DNA of 14,512 bases, taken from contig DIVI01000228.1 in the NCBI GenBank assembly GCA_002423305.1, positions 1-14,512 of the forward strand. The letters are read 5' to 3'. Source of the stretch: Methylococcus sp. UBA6136 (GTDB lineage Bacteria; Pseudomonadota; Gammaproteobacteria; Methylococcales; Methylococcaceae). Positions 5,911 to 13,876 of the stretch are shown one piece after another. Below the pieces are notes generated by a model, which ran no database searches, was not told the DNA's origin, and saw only the letters and a list, made by a program, of their open reading frames with translations. The translations under genes were made by a program, and so were the position numbers. Position 1 is the stretch's first letter. Each line of letters starts with the position of its first letter.

Positions 5911-7821
5911 ATGACGGTCGCCGAAAACAAGGTCACCATGGGATTCGAGGCAGAGGTCAAGCAGCTTCTGCATCTGATGATCCATTCGCTGTACAGCAAC
6001 AAGGAAATCTTCCTGCGCGAGCTGATTTCCAATGCATCCGACGCGGCGGACAAGCTGCGGTTCAACGCACTGAGCGACGACGCCCTATATGAGGGCGATC
6101 CGAACCTGAAGATTCGCATCGAATTCGATAAAGCCGCCCGCACCATCACGCTGACCGACAATGGGATCGGCATGACCCGCGACGAAGTGCGCGAGAACAT
6201 CGGTACCATCGCCCGCTCCGGCACCAAGCAATTCTTCGAGGCATTGACCGGCGACCAAGCCAAGGACAGCCAACTGATCGGCCAATTTGGCGTCGGCTTC
6301 TACTCCTCATTCATTGTGGCCGACAAGGTCGTGCTGGAAACCCGCAAGGCGGGTACAACCCATGACCACGGCGTACGCTGGGAATCGGCGGGCGAAGGTG
6401 ATTACACGCTGGAAAGCTGCGACCTGCCGCAACACGGAACCCGCATTACCCTGCATCTGCGCGAGGGCGAGGACGAGTTCCTCGATGGCTGGAAGCTGCG
6501 CGGCATCATCCGCAAGTTCTCCGATCACATCTCGCTACCGATCGAGATGCTCAAGGAGCACTACGGTGAACCCAAGGAAGGCGAGGAACCGCCGGCGCCG
6601 GAATGGGAAACCGTCAACAGCGCTTCGGCCCTGTGGGCGAAAAACCGCGACGAGATCAGCGACGAGCAGTATGAGGAGTTCTACAAGCACGTCTCCCACG
6701 ACTTCCAGCCCTCTTTGGCGCGCGTTCACAGCCGTGTGGAAGGCACCAATGAATACACGATGCTGCTTTACCTGCCCTCCAACGCGCCTTTCGACCTGTG
6801 GGATCGCGAGTCCAAGCATGGCGTTCGGCTTTACGTCCGCAAGGTGTTCATCACCGAAGAAGCCGACAAGCTGATGCCGCGCTACCTGCGCTTCGTGCGC
6901 GGGGTGATCGACTCCGACTCGTTGCCGCTGAACGTGTCGCGTGAAATTCTGCAGGAGAATGCCCTGCTGGAAAAAATCCGCTCGGGCGCGGTCAAGAAAG
7001 TGCTGGGCTTGCTGGAAGATCTGGTCAAGAACGAGCCGGAAAAATATGCGGCTTTCTGGAAGGAATTCGGCCAAGCGTTCAAGGAAGGCCCGATCGAGGA
7101 CTTCAAGAACAAGGACCGCATTGCCAAGCTGCTGCGCTTCTCGTCCACCCACAACGACACGGACGAACAGAACGTGTCACTGGACGACTACATCGGCCGC
7201 ATGAAGGAAGGTCAGGACAAGATCTACTACATCACCGCCGAAAGTTACGCCGCCGCGAAAAACAGCCCGCATCTGGAAATCTTCCGCAAGAAGGGTCTGG
7301 AAGTGCTTTTGATGCATGAGCGCGTCGATGACTGGCTGGTCGGTTACCTCACGGAATACGAAGGCAAGTCGCTGCAGTCCATTGCCAAAGGCGACCTGGA
7401 CCTCGGCACGCTGGAAGATGAAACCGATAAGCAGCACAAGGAGGAAGCGACCAAGGAACTGCAGCCGTTGATCGACCGCATCAAGAACGTGCTGGGTGAC
7501 AAGGTCAGCGAGGTCAAGATCAGCGCGCGTCTGACCGACTCGCCGGCCTGTCTGGTCAGCGACAACTTCGGCATGAGTCGGACGATGGAGCGCATCATGA
7601 AGTCGGCCGGCCAAGACATCCCCACCAGCAAGCCGGTGTTCGAGCTCAACCCGGATCACCCCCTGGTGATCAAGCTGAAAGCCGAGAGCGACGACACTCG
7701 CTTCGGCGACCTGACCCACATCCTCTACGATCAGGCCGTGCTCGGCGAAGGCGCCCAACTGGACGACCCAGCGGAATTCGTCCGCCGACTCAATGGGCTC
7801 CTGCAGAACGTGATGGCCTGA
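5911..7821 (+). CDS. htpG: Molecular chaperone HtpG (bacterial Hsp90)
   Basis: This cytoplasmic ATP-dependent chaperone acts as a dimer and helps remodel and refold client proteins together with DnaK. The 636-residue length is close to the usual 620-640. The N-terminal GHKL ATPase domain shows the catalytic Glu in LRELISNASDAADKLR (Glu37, Asn41), then DNGIGM (83-88) and the lid glycine motif GQFGVGFYSSF (124-134). The middle domain carries RGVIDSDSLPLNVSREILQEN with the conserved arginine near residue 345. The C-terminal dimerisation domain ends in LNGLLQNVMA. A GGAGG Shine-Dalgarno at 5895-5899 supports the ATG at 5911. Codon use is strongly biased, as expected of a highly expressed gene. 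The sigma-32-like promoter upstream and intrinsic terminator downstream suggest a single-gene transcript. Confidence 0.98.
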   Translation: MTVAENKVTMGFEAEVKQLLHLMIHSLYSNKEIFLRELISNASDAADKLRFNALSDDALYEGDPNLKIRIEFDKAARTITLTDNGIGMTRDEVRENIGTIARSGTKQFFEALTGDQAKDSQLIGQFGVGFYSSFIVADKVVLETRKAGTTHDHGVRWESAGEGDYTLESCDLPQHGTRITLHLREGEDEFLDGWKLRGIIRKFSDHISLPIEMLKEHYGEPKEGEEPPAPEWETVNSASALWAKNRDEISDEQYEEFYKHVSHDFQPSLARVHSRVEGTNEYTMLLYLPSNAPFDLWDRESKHGVRLYVRKVFITEEADKLMPRYLRFVRGVIDSDSLPLNVSREILQENALLEKIRSGAVKKVLGLLEDLVKNEPEKYAAFWKEFGQAFKEGPIEDFKNKDRIAKLLRFSSTHNDTDEQNVSLDDYIGRMKEGQDKIYYITAESYAAAKNSPHLEIFRKKGLEVLLMHERVDDWLVGYLTEYEGKSLQSIAKGDLDLGTLEDETDKQHKEEATKELQPLIDRIKNVLGDKVSEVKISARLTDSPACLVSDNFGMSRTMERIMKSAGQDIPTSKPVFELNPDHPLVIKLKAESDDTRFGDLTHILYDQAVLGEGAQLDDPAEFVRRLNGLLQNVMA

Positions 7822-7844
7822 CCAGCCTCATTTAACAAATCTGG

Positions 7845-7871
7845 AAAGCGGGCCCAGTGCCCGCTTTTTTT
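7845..7871 (+). terminator. Intrinsic terminator of htpG
   Basis: AAAGCGGGC (7845-7853) pairs with GCCCGCTTT across a CCAGT loop, and a run of seven Ts follows from 7865. It lies 24 bases after the htpG stop. This is a textbook rho-independent terminator separating htpG from the next unit. Confidence 0.92.
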
Positions 7872-7912
7872 AATCCAGCCAAAACCTCCCCAAAGGCACC
7901 AGCCTCGAAGAC

Positions 7913-7942
7913 CTGACAGGGCAAGTCTTAATCAGGTACTCT
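7913..7942 (+). promoter_or_regulatory. Possible sigma-70 promoter of the MBOAT/SGNH unit (weak)
   Basis: CTGACA (7913-7918) matches five of six -35 positions. TACTCT (7937-7942), 18 bases on, keeps only the key TA...T positions of a -10. A promoter is expected here because a terminator lies just upstream, but no site is convincing. The remainder of 7872-8046 shows no gene. Confidence 0.25.
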
Positions 7943-8046
7943 CACTACCAGTGCCACACTCTGATGGGCATGAAAGGTGCTTGCCATAGCACTGATTTGG
8001 TCCATCGTGTGCCGCATGGAGCCACAGTAACCCAGAATAGAAACCC

Positions 8047-9579
8047 ATGCTATTCAACTCCTACATTTTCATTTTCTGCTTTTTACCCATTACCTGCCTC
8101 GTTTTCTTCAGCCTAGGAAAACGCAGCCATTATCTGGCAGCTACCTGGTTGACGGCTGCGTCTTTTCTATTTTACGCATGGTGGAGCCCAGACTATGTAG
8201 TGCTCTTGCTGGGCTCCATCGTCTTTAATTATTTTTTTGGCAGATTCATAGCCCGCAGCTTTGATGAAGGAAATGACAAAGCTAAAAAAGCAGCCTTATT
8301 TTCCGCAGTCAGCGCCAATCTCATGCTACTCATCCATTACAAATATACGAATCTACTGGTGGCAAGTGCCAATGATCTACTGGGAACAGGATTGCATATA
8401 AGCGCCATCGCCCTTCCCATTGGCATATCCTTCTTTACATTCACGCAAATTGCCTTCCTGGTCGATGCCTCCAAAGGATTAGCCAGAGAGTACCGTTTTA
8501 TTCACTACTGCATGTTCGTCACTTATTTCCCGCATCTGATTGCGGGCCCCGTGCTTCATCACAAGGAAATGATGCCGCAGTTCAGTCATGCTAAAACCTA
8601 TAGTCTTGACTATCATAATCTTGCCTTTGGCATGACGTTGTTTACACTTGGATTGGCAAAGAAGCTGTTATTAGCCGACAATCTCTCCATCTATGCGACC
8701 CCAGTGTTCGATGCCGCTGCAGCGGGTACAACAATTGGTTTACTGGAAGCATGGGGCGGCTCATTATCTTATGCATTGCAGATCTATTTTGATTTTTCAG
8801 GGTATACCGACATGGCCATCGGTCTATCGCAAATGTTTGGAGTAAAGCTTCCAATAAACTTTTACTCTCCATACAAGTCTTTGAGTATTATTGATTTTTG
8901 GCGCCGATGGCACATGACACTCTCTCGATTCCTCAGAGATTATTTATATGTCCCGTTAGGCGGTAACAGAAAAGGCAAGACACGCCGTTACCTAAACCTT
9001 TTAATAACCATGCTGCTGGGCGGTATCTGGCATGGGGCAAACTGGACATTTCTGGTTTGGGGGGGTCTACATGGCATCTATTTAATAATCAATCATGCCT
9101 GGCAAGGACTACTAAAAAGATTAGGATGGATCCCGGAAAGTCAGGGTTGCTATCGATTATTCTGCGGAGCGATCACCTTTCTTTCTGTAGTGGTAGCCTG
9201 GGTGTTTTTTCGGGCAGAATCTATCCCTGCTGCCACCAATATCATCAGCGGCCTGCTAGGGAAAAATGGCTTGGCGATACCGATAAAGTGGCTGGACGAG
9301 CAAAATGGTGTTGTCAACTGGCTCCTGAATCATGGAGCACATCCCAGCACTAACACGCTTTTTGCAGCGGGCGCTGAATTAAGAATGATAACCCTTGCCC
9401 TCGCTATTTGTTGGCTACTACCCAATACCGTAGATATTTTCTCGAGCAACGCTGTGGATAAAGCCAAATGGTGGTCTTGGACGACAAATAAAGCATGGAC
9501 AATGGTTACAATAATACTGGGCTTCTTCTCACTCCTGTCTATTTCTGGCCTGAGTGAATTCATCTATTTCCAGTTCTAG
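8047..9579 (+). CDS. MBOAT-family membrane O-acyltransferase, AlgI-like
   Basis: This 510-residue inner-membrane protein belongs to the membrane-bound O-acyltransferase family, in the AlgI/PatA/DltB branch that moves acetyl or other acyl groups to extracytoplasmic glycans. It opens with MLFNSYIFIFCFLPI, typical for the branch, and has about ten or more hydrophobic segments. Family signatures are FPHLIAGPVLHHKEMMPQF (161-179), QIYFDFSGYTDMAIGLSQMFG (245-265), DFWRRWHMTLSRFLRDYLYVPLGG (283-306, with His289) and GGIWHGANWTFLVWGGLHG (325-343, with the invariant His329). It ends in FIYFQF, so it appears complete. The downstream gene begins 5 bp after the stop, so the two are almost certainly co-transcribed and translationally coupled. 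The gene is clearly more AT-rich than htpG, which suggests acquisition by transfer. The substrate is unknown: no polysaccharide synthesis genes are in view. Confidence 0.95.
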   Translation: MLFNSYIFIFCFLPITCLVFFSLGKRSHYLAATWLTAASFLFYAWWSPDYVVLLLGSIVFNYFFGRFIARSFDEGNDKAKKAALFSAVSANLMLLIHYKYTNLLVASANDLLGTGLHISAIALPIGISFFTFTQIAFLVDASKGLAREYRFIHYCMFVTYFPHLIAGPVLHHKEMMPQFSHAKTYSLDYHNLAFGMTLFTLGLAKKLLLADNLSIYATPVFDAAAAGTTIGLLEAWGGSLSYALQIYFDFSGYTDMAIGLSQMFGVKLPINFYSPYKSLSIIDFWRRWHMTLSRFLRDYLYVPLGGNRKGKTRRYLNLLITMLLGGIWHGANWTFLVWGGLHGIYLIINHAWQGLLKRLGWIPESQGCYRLFCGAITFLSVVVAWVFFRAESIPAATNIISGLLGKNGLAIPIKWLDEQNGVVNWLLNHGAHPSTNTLFAAGAELRMITLALAICWLLPNTVDIFSSNAVDKAKWWSWTTNKAWTMVTIILGFFSLLSISGLSEFIYFQF

Positions 9580-9584
9580 CCCGC

Positions 9585-10754
9585 ATGAACGAAAGAAGAT
9601 ATTTCATAATCTGCCTGACCAGCCTGTCTGCACTACTCGCTCTGACAGGCCTGCTGAACCGCGTAGTGGATCCATTCTGGTATTATCGCGACGTCAATAT
9701 TGATGGCTTTAATGCGATAAAAACCCAGTTTACCAACTATGAAAGACACGTAAAGCCCATTATTCTAAGAGAAACCAAGCCTGATGCCGTCATCTTCAGC
9801 AGCTCGGTTCTCGAGGCCGGGATGAACCCAGCACACCCGGCCTTTACCCATGACGGGGTCTACCATGGGTACAACTTCGGCATGCAGGCTGCATGGTGGG
9901 ATCGCGTCTACTGCAATATTGAATATGCTCTCGCCAATACAAATTTAAAAACAGTCGTCATTGGAATTTTACCAGAGCCATTACCTAGCATAGATTGCAG
10001 TTCCCGCATCACAGAAATGGGTGCCATTCAATCGTCACAGCTACTCTTCTCATTCGACGCCTTAAAAGCATCGATTAGAACCATGGCCCAGCAGAATAAA
10101 CGACCCACGCATACGCTGGATGGCATGTTGTTTTATCATCGCTACCAGTCCGACAAAATAGAAGCCTCCTTTGCCGATGAATTTTACAAAAATCGCATTC
10201 GCTCCAAAGGAAAGGCTTGCCAGAAACCAAGATCAACGGGCATTCCGTCGTGGGCACCCCCGAATAATGAAGTGGATATGCGCGGACTTCAAAAGCTACT
10301 CGGTCAGCTTATTGAAAGGAAAGTGGAGGTAAAGCTTGTCATCTATCCTATGCATGCCTTATGGATGGAGCTGATGCTGTGTGATGACTTGCATAAACGG
10401 TGGCATTTGATGTACAGCATGGCAAAGGTTGTGAGTGATGGTAATGAGCAGGGTGGGAATATTGAGCTATGGGACTTCCAAGGCTTCTCCAGTGGTCTTG
10501 TTGAGAAAATCAGCAATAATGAAACAAAGTACTGGCAGGACTTTGGTCATTTCAACTATGAATTGGGTGACATCATGCTCGATCTTTTATACCACCGTCT
10601 AAACTTCATGGATCCATGGGGTGACGATGTATTCGGCATCAAGATAACTCCGGAATCCTTACCTGAGCGGTTTACTGATTTTTTTCAGAGACGTCGCGAT
10701 TTTATTAAGCGGAACAGCGAGTTTGTCCAGGAATTCGAAAGATTTAGCCACTGA
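9585..10754 (+). CDS. Membrane-anchored SGNH-like protein, partner of the MBOAT acyltransferase
   Basis: This 389-residue protein has one N-terminal membrane anchor (residues 6-26) and a large domain expected in the periplasm. Blocks fit an SGNH/GDSL-type fold as in AlgJ/AlgX-like partners of MBOAT enzymes. PDAVIFSSSVLEAGMNP (66-82) holds the position normally read as GSSR, giving Ser73 as candidate nucleophile. YNFGM (96-100) is the second block. YWQDFGHFNYELGD (316-329) supplies a DxxH pair, Asp319 and His322. LVIYPMHALW lies at 251-260. In such systems the MBOAT passes an acyl group across the membrane and the SGNH protein places it on the glycan. The usual GSSR is SSSV here, so the oxyanion-hole glycine is altered and activity should not be assumed. 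The start codon follows the upstream stop by 5 bp. The fold call is inferred from motifs. Confidence 0.7.
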   Translation: MNERRYFIICLTSLSALLALTGLLNRVVDPFWYYRDVNIDGFNAIKTQFTNYERHVKPIILRETKPDAVIFSSSVLEAGMNPAHPAFTHDGVYHGYNFGMQAAWWDRVYCNIEYALANTNLKTVVIGILPEPLPSIDCSSRITEMGAIQSSQLLFSFDALKASIRTMAQQNKRPTHTLDGMLFYHRYQSDKIEASFADEFYKNRIRSKGKACQKPRSTGIPSWAPPNNEVDMRGLQKLLGQLIERKVEVKLVIYPMHALWMELMLCDDLHKRWHLMYSMAKVVSDGNEQGGNIELWDFQGFSSGLVEKISNNETKYWQDFGHFNYELGDIMLDLLYHRLNFMDPWGDDVFGIKITPESLPERFTDFFQRRRDFIKRNSEFVQEFERFSH

Positions 10755-10796
10755 GTATTCCGGCCAACGCATCCATCACAGGAGAAGCTCTAACCC

Positions 10797-10859
10797 CATG
10801 AAATCCAGAACCTGACCGCTTACCCACGGACGGGAATTGGATTCTGGTATTTTTTCATG
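10797..10859. repeat. Imperfect long inverted repeat with a five-codon leader-like ORF
   Basis: CATGAAA (10797-10803) pairs with TTTCATG (10853-10859), and inside that CCAGAA (10805-10810) pairs with TTCTGG (10842-10847), with unequal bulges. The 5' arm contains an ATG at 10798 preceded by AGGAG (10780-10784). That ATG opens only a five-codon frame ending in TGA at 10813-10815. The element may be a terminator-like structure after the SGNH gene or the remnant of a gene start. The rest of 10755-10951 shows nothing else I can support. Confidence 0.35.
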
Positions 10860-10951
10860 CCATTCATGAACAATGCACCTGAATTGAGCCACTGAGGCGA
10901 CCAAGAAAAATTGAAAGAAAATCCATATCTCTCACTCCAACCCCTTTTCCC

Positions 10952-11341
10952 ATGACAGGCAAAAACCTCCTCATTTCCGCCGCCCTCGCCGCACTGTTGG
11001 CTGTGGCCTTCGGTGCGTTCGGCGCCCATGGGCTGAAAAGCGTGCTCAGCGAGGCCGACATGGCCATCTATCGAACCGCGGTGGACTATCACATGTGGCA
11101 TGCATTGGGACTGGCGCTGATCGGCCTGCTAGCAGAAAGATATCCCGATGCGCGAGGGTTCCGCTGGGCCGGCGGCGCGATGATGATCGGTCTGCTGTTG
11201 TTTTCGGGTAGCCTCTATGCGCTGAGTCTTTCAGGGCTGCGCTGGTTGGGCATGATCACGCCACTGGGTGGTCTCTCCTTCATGGCAGGCTGGGCATTGA
11301 TGGCACTGACCTTGCTGGGCATGCCGAAACAACCCACCTGA
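10952..11341 (+). CDS. DUF423 family inner-membrane protein (YgdD-like)
   Basis: This small 129-residue integral membrane protein has four hydrophobic segments. The DUF423 pattern is clear: an early GAFGAHGLK motif (residues 21-29), then IYRTAVDYHMWHALGLALIGL (44-64), a third helix, and SGLRWLGMITPLGGLSFMAGW near the end. Members are widespread in bacteria and related to eukaryotic TMEM256, with no established biochemical role. No good Shine-Dalgarno precedes the ATG; the upstream bases are C/T-rich. The start rests on family length and on GAFGAHG falling in its usual place. The next gene starts 27 bp downstream on the same strand, so the two are probably one transcript. Base composition returns to the GC-rich norm here. 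Confidence 0.92.
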   Translation: MTGKNLLISAALAALLAVAFGAFGAHGLKSVLSEADMAIYRTAVDYHMWHALGLALIGLLAERYPDARGFRWAGGAMMIGLLLFSGSLYALSLSGLRWLGMITPLGGLSFMAGWALMALTLLGMPKQPT

Positions 11342-11368
11342 GCGTTCACATCCGAGGATCCGTCGAGC

Positions 11369-11878
11369 ATGGGAAAACTTTTTCGATTCATTGCGGCCGA
11401 GGCCCGAAAGGCGCTGCCCCCGACTCTGTTTTTCATGGCGGTCTTTCACATCGCCATGCTGATTCGTCACCTGGACGAAGCAAGCTATGGCATCACGCCG
11501 GGACGATCAGTTTCGGCCACCATAGCCGCTCTGGTCTTTGGAAAGATGTATCTGTTGCTGGGCGAACGCCGCTTCATGAACCTGTTTGCCGGGCGACCAC
11601 TCATTTTCGGGACGCTCTGGAAAACCGGGCTCTACAGCCTGCTGGGATCAGGCCTGCTGTTGTGCGAGGAAATCATTCCGCTGATCCATCAACACGCGGC
11701 CCTGGCACCGGCCTGGCAACAGTACCTATCGGAGACCGTTTGGCCCCAATTCTGGGCCAATCACCTATTTATCTTGCTTTCGGTGTTCACCTACACCGCC
11801 GCTTCGGAGCTCATCGAAGCCGTCGGCAAAGCCCGCGTCAGGACCCTCTTCTTCGGCATCAACCGATTGGCCCGTTAA
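11369..11878 (+). CDS. Conserved hypothetical inner-membrane protein
   Basis: This 169-residue protein has about four hydrophobic segments (roughly residues 17-32, 47-64, 82-98 and 131-147). It has the layout of a conserved proteobacterial membrane family that I know only as hypothetical. Characteristic pieces are an early ALPPTLFF, then AALVFGKMYLLL, an RPLIFGTLWKTGLYS segment, and a last helix followed by YTAASELIEAVGK and RTLFFG. The conserved glycine-lysine after the second helix and the TASEL block are the most distinctive. GAGG lies about 12 bases before the ATG. The gene probably shares a transcript with the DUF423 gene. Its last 114 bp overlap the 3' end of the antiporter gene on the other strand. 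No function can be given. Confidence 0.85.
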   Translation: MGKLFRFIAAEARKALPPTLFFMAVFHIAMLIRHLDEASYGITPGRSVSATIAALVFGKMYLLLGERRFMNLFAGRPLIFGTLWKTGLYSLLGSGLLLCEEIIPLIHQHAALAPAWQQYLSETVWPQFWANHLFILLSVFTYTAASELIEAVGKARVRTLFFGINRLAR

Positions 11879-13420
11879 GTTCGCCGCTGAGGACTGAATT
11901 TCCATGACACACTCAGCCAACCGCTCACCGGCTTCCGTCAGGGGATGGAACACGACATCAGCCCCTGACTGGTAGAGCGTCGCATCATCGTTGACGTTGA
12001 AGGATGTTGTGCCGATGGTGCCGGCAAAACCGCTGGCCCGGATATTGACCAACGCCGTTTGCCGAGCACGAAAATCCGGCACCGCCAGCACAATGCCGAG
12101 CAAGCGATTCAGATTGGCCTGCTCCCACAGGCTATGATCCCCAACATCGCCATACACGACGCGCAGTCCCTCATTCCTCAGCAGACCGACGCGGTCCGGG
12201 TCGGAATCCAGACCCATGACCTTGTAGCGTTTTTTATCGAGAGTCTCATAGGCCGCCCGGCCGCTCCGTCCGATGCCTACCACCAGCCATTCGGCATTAC
12301 CAAAATCGGCGGGAAGCTGATCGGGATGCGGTACTCGGCGCTCGAAGCGGATCAGCCACGGCTCCAGTCGGGTGTACAGAAGATGGGAGTAACGATTCAG
12401 CAAGGCCGCGAGACCCAAGGAAGCCGCCACGGCGACGCCCATCACTGGCTTCCAATCCGGCTCCAGCAGGCCATCCTTGATCACCGGTATGGCCACGATC
12501 AAGGCGAACTCACTGTAGGTCATCATCGCCAGCGCAGCGACGAAAGCAGTCCTTGCCCGCAGTCCGATCAGAATCAACAGGGTGAAGAACAACCAGCCTT
12601 GCAGCGGCAACGCGAGCAGCAGCCCGATTGCCATCAGGAGTTGCTCAGCAGTCGGCGTTCCGAGCAAACCGATCTGCAGAAAGAAAGCCACCAGCAGGGC
12701 CTCCTTCAGCCCCCAGAGCTTGCGCCCAAGATCACTCGCCTCCGGGTGACCGGCCAGCAGCACTCCCATCAACAGGGCGCCCAGATCCCTGGAAATTCCG
12801 ACCGCCTCAGCCAGTTCGCCTCCGGAAAAAGCCAGCAGAATACCCAGTAACAGCCGCAGCTCGCTGCTGCGCGTGGCTTCGAACAGCCATTTCGCCAACG
12901 GCCGCAGCAATGGGAAGGCGAGCAAACCCAGCGCCCAGGGCGAGGGACTCGAACCACCCGCCACCGCCAGCAACCCAACGGCCACCAGATCCTGAAAGAT
13001 CAGGATACCCATCACGGTCCGGCCATGAAAACTTTCAACTTCGCCATTGTCTTCCAGCACCTTCACCGCCAGGACAGTGCTGGAAAAAGCCAGACTGACG
13101 CCCAGTACCAACCCGCCCGACAAACGCTGGTGATCAAGAAGGAAAATCAAGCCGGAAACACCCGCCACAATCAGCAAATGCAGGGTACCCACCCCGAACA
13201 CCTCGCGCTTGAAGAGAGACCGTAACTTCAGCTTGAGACCGACCGTGAACAGCAGCAGGAGAATGCCGATATCAGCAAACTCGGCCAGCAGGGTTTGCGA
13301 GCGGAAGCCCGCCATGTGCAGAGCGTAGCCAGCCAGCAAATAGCCCACCAAGGGCGGCAACAAGAGCCGGCTAGCCAGCAGTCCAGCGGCATACGCGCTG
13401 GTGATCCAGATCAGTTCCAT
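11765..13420 (-). CDS. Kef-type cation:proton antiporter with RCK_N/TrkA-N domain
   Basis: This inner-membrane monovalent cation/proton antiporter of the CPA2 type probably exports K+ or Na+ in exchange for protons. About twelve hydrophobic segments fill the first 360 residues. Signatures include FADIGILLLLFTVGLKL, the Kef-like SLAFSSTVLAVKVLED, GRTVMGILIFQDLVAVGLL, and YSEFALIVA in a late helix. A cytoplasmic Rossmann domain follows: EWLVVGIGRSGRAAYETL, then GLDSDPDRV, VYGDVGD and PLTEAGERLA, which is an RCK_N/TrkA-N nucleotide-binding regulator. I chose the ATG at 13420 (MELIWITSAY), which begins just before helix 1. A GTG at 13459 in the same frame would add 13 polar residues; neither has a clear Shine-Dalgarno. 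The DUF2288 gene ends 54 bp upstream. The last 37 residues are read antisense to the convergent membrane protein gene and look non-homologous to the family. Confidence 0.93.
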   Translation of the reverse strand: MELIWITSAYAAGLLASRLLLPPLVGYLLAGYALHMAGFRSQTLLAEFADIGILLLLFTVGLKLKLRSLFKREVFGVGTLHLLIVAGVSGLIFLLDHQRLSGGLVLGVSLAFSSTVLAVKVLEDNGEVESFHGRTVMGILIFQDLVAVGLLAVAGGSSPSPWALGLLAFPLLRPLAKWLFEATRSSELRLLLGILLAFSGGELAEAVGISRDLGALLMGVLLAGHPEASDLGRKLWGLKEALLVAFFLQIGLLGTPTAEQLLMAIGLLLALPLQGWLFFTLLILIGLRARTAFVAALAMMTYSEFALIVAIPVIKDGLLEPDWKPVMGVAVAASLGLAALLNRYSHLLYTRLEPWLIRFERRVPHPDQLPADFGNAEWLVVGIGRSGRAAYETLDKKRYKVMGLDSDPDRVGLLRNEGLRVVYGDVGDHSLWEQANLNRLLGIVLAVPDFRARQTALVNIRASGFAGTIGTTSFNVNDDATLYQSGADVVFHPLTEAGERLAECVMEIQSSAANLTGQSVDAEEEGPDAGFADGFDELRSGGVGEHRKQDK

Positions 13421-13474
13421 CGAAAGATTGGTATCCGAGTGAAAAGCCGGCGGTGGCACCGGCAGATTGCGGGT

Positions 13475-13780
13475 TTAACTTTGCCGGATTTCCTGGACCA
13501 GCACCCAGGGGGCGACCACCACGGCCCTGAGAGCGGGCTGAGCCATTTCCCACTGCCGGGCCTGTTCATCCGTGGCGCGAAGCACGCGGCTCGACTGCAT
13601 CCAGTCTCCCAGCATCGGCGCATCATCCCGAGCCATCGCTGCGGCCACTTCCAGCAAATCCAGCGGCGGCGACACTACGACCACGACGCCCCGGGCAAAA
13701 TGCCGCTGCAATTCCGGCCAGGCAATCATGCCGCTCTCGGCGGCCAGTTTTTCGAGGGATTCAGAGTGGGACATCGCCAT
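13475..13780 (-). CDS. DUF2288 family protein
   Basis: This 101-residue soluble protein matches the DUF2288 pattern: an N-terminal helix (SLEKLAAESGMIAWPELQRHFARG), a strand and helix with the conserved LDLLEVAAAMARDDAPMLGDWM, then RATDEQARQWE and the signature AVVVAPWVLVQE near the C-terminus. The family is small, proteobacterial and without known function. A second ATG at 13774 (codon 3) is an equally possible start; no clear Shine-Dalgarno separates them. It sits between hypF (96 bp upstream) and the Kef-type antiporter (54 bp downstream, or 15 bp if the GTG start is used), all on the minus strand, and may be co-transcribed with the antiporter. Confidence 0.9.
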   Translation of the reverse strand: MAMSHSESLEKLAAESGMIAWPELQRHFARGVVVVVSPPLDLLEVAAAMARDDAPMLGDWMQSSRVLRATDEQARQWEMAQPALRAVVVAPWVLVQEIRQS

Positions 13781-13799
13781 TCACGGTGCTTTAAACATT

Positions 13800-13827
13800 C
13801 GGGATGGTGAAATTAAACCCGATCCCG
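13800..13827 (-). terminator. Small hairpin between hypF and the DUF2288 gene
   Basis: CGGGAT and ATCCCG form a perfect 6-bp stem around a 16-base AT-rich loop in the 96-bp gap after the hypF stop. No run of Ts follows on the minus strand, so it is at best a weak terminator. Confidence 0.3.
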
Positions 13828-13876
13828 TGCCGAGCCACCAGCACCCCATGCGTCGCCTGCTGCCCACGATGGCCGC

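Noticed and set aside
6535..7152. 205-codon frame antisense to htpG
   Set aside because: The htpG frame on the other strand is conserved throughout; this is a shadow frame with no start signal.
12059..12850. 263-codon + strand frame inside the antiporter region
   Set aside because: It is antisense to an unmistakable Kef-type protein; the translation is Gln/His/Arg-rich with no domain.
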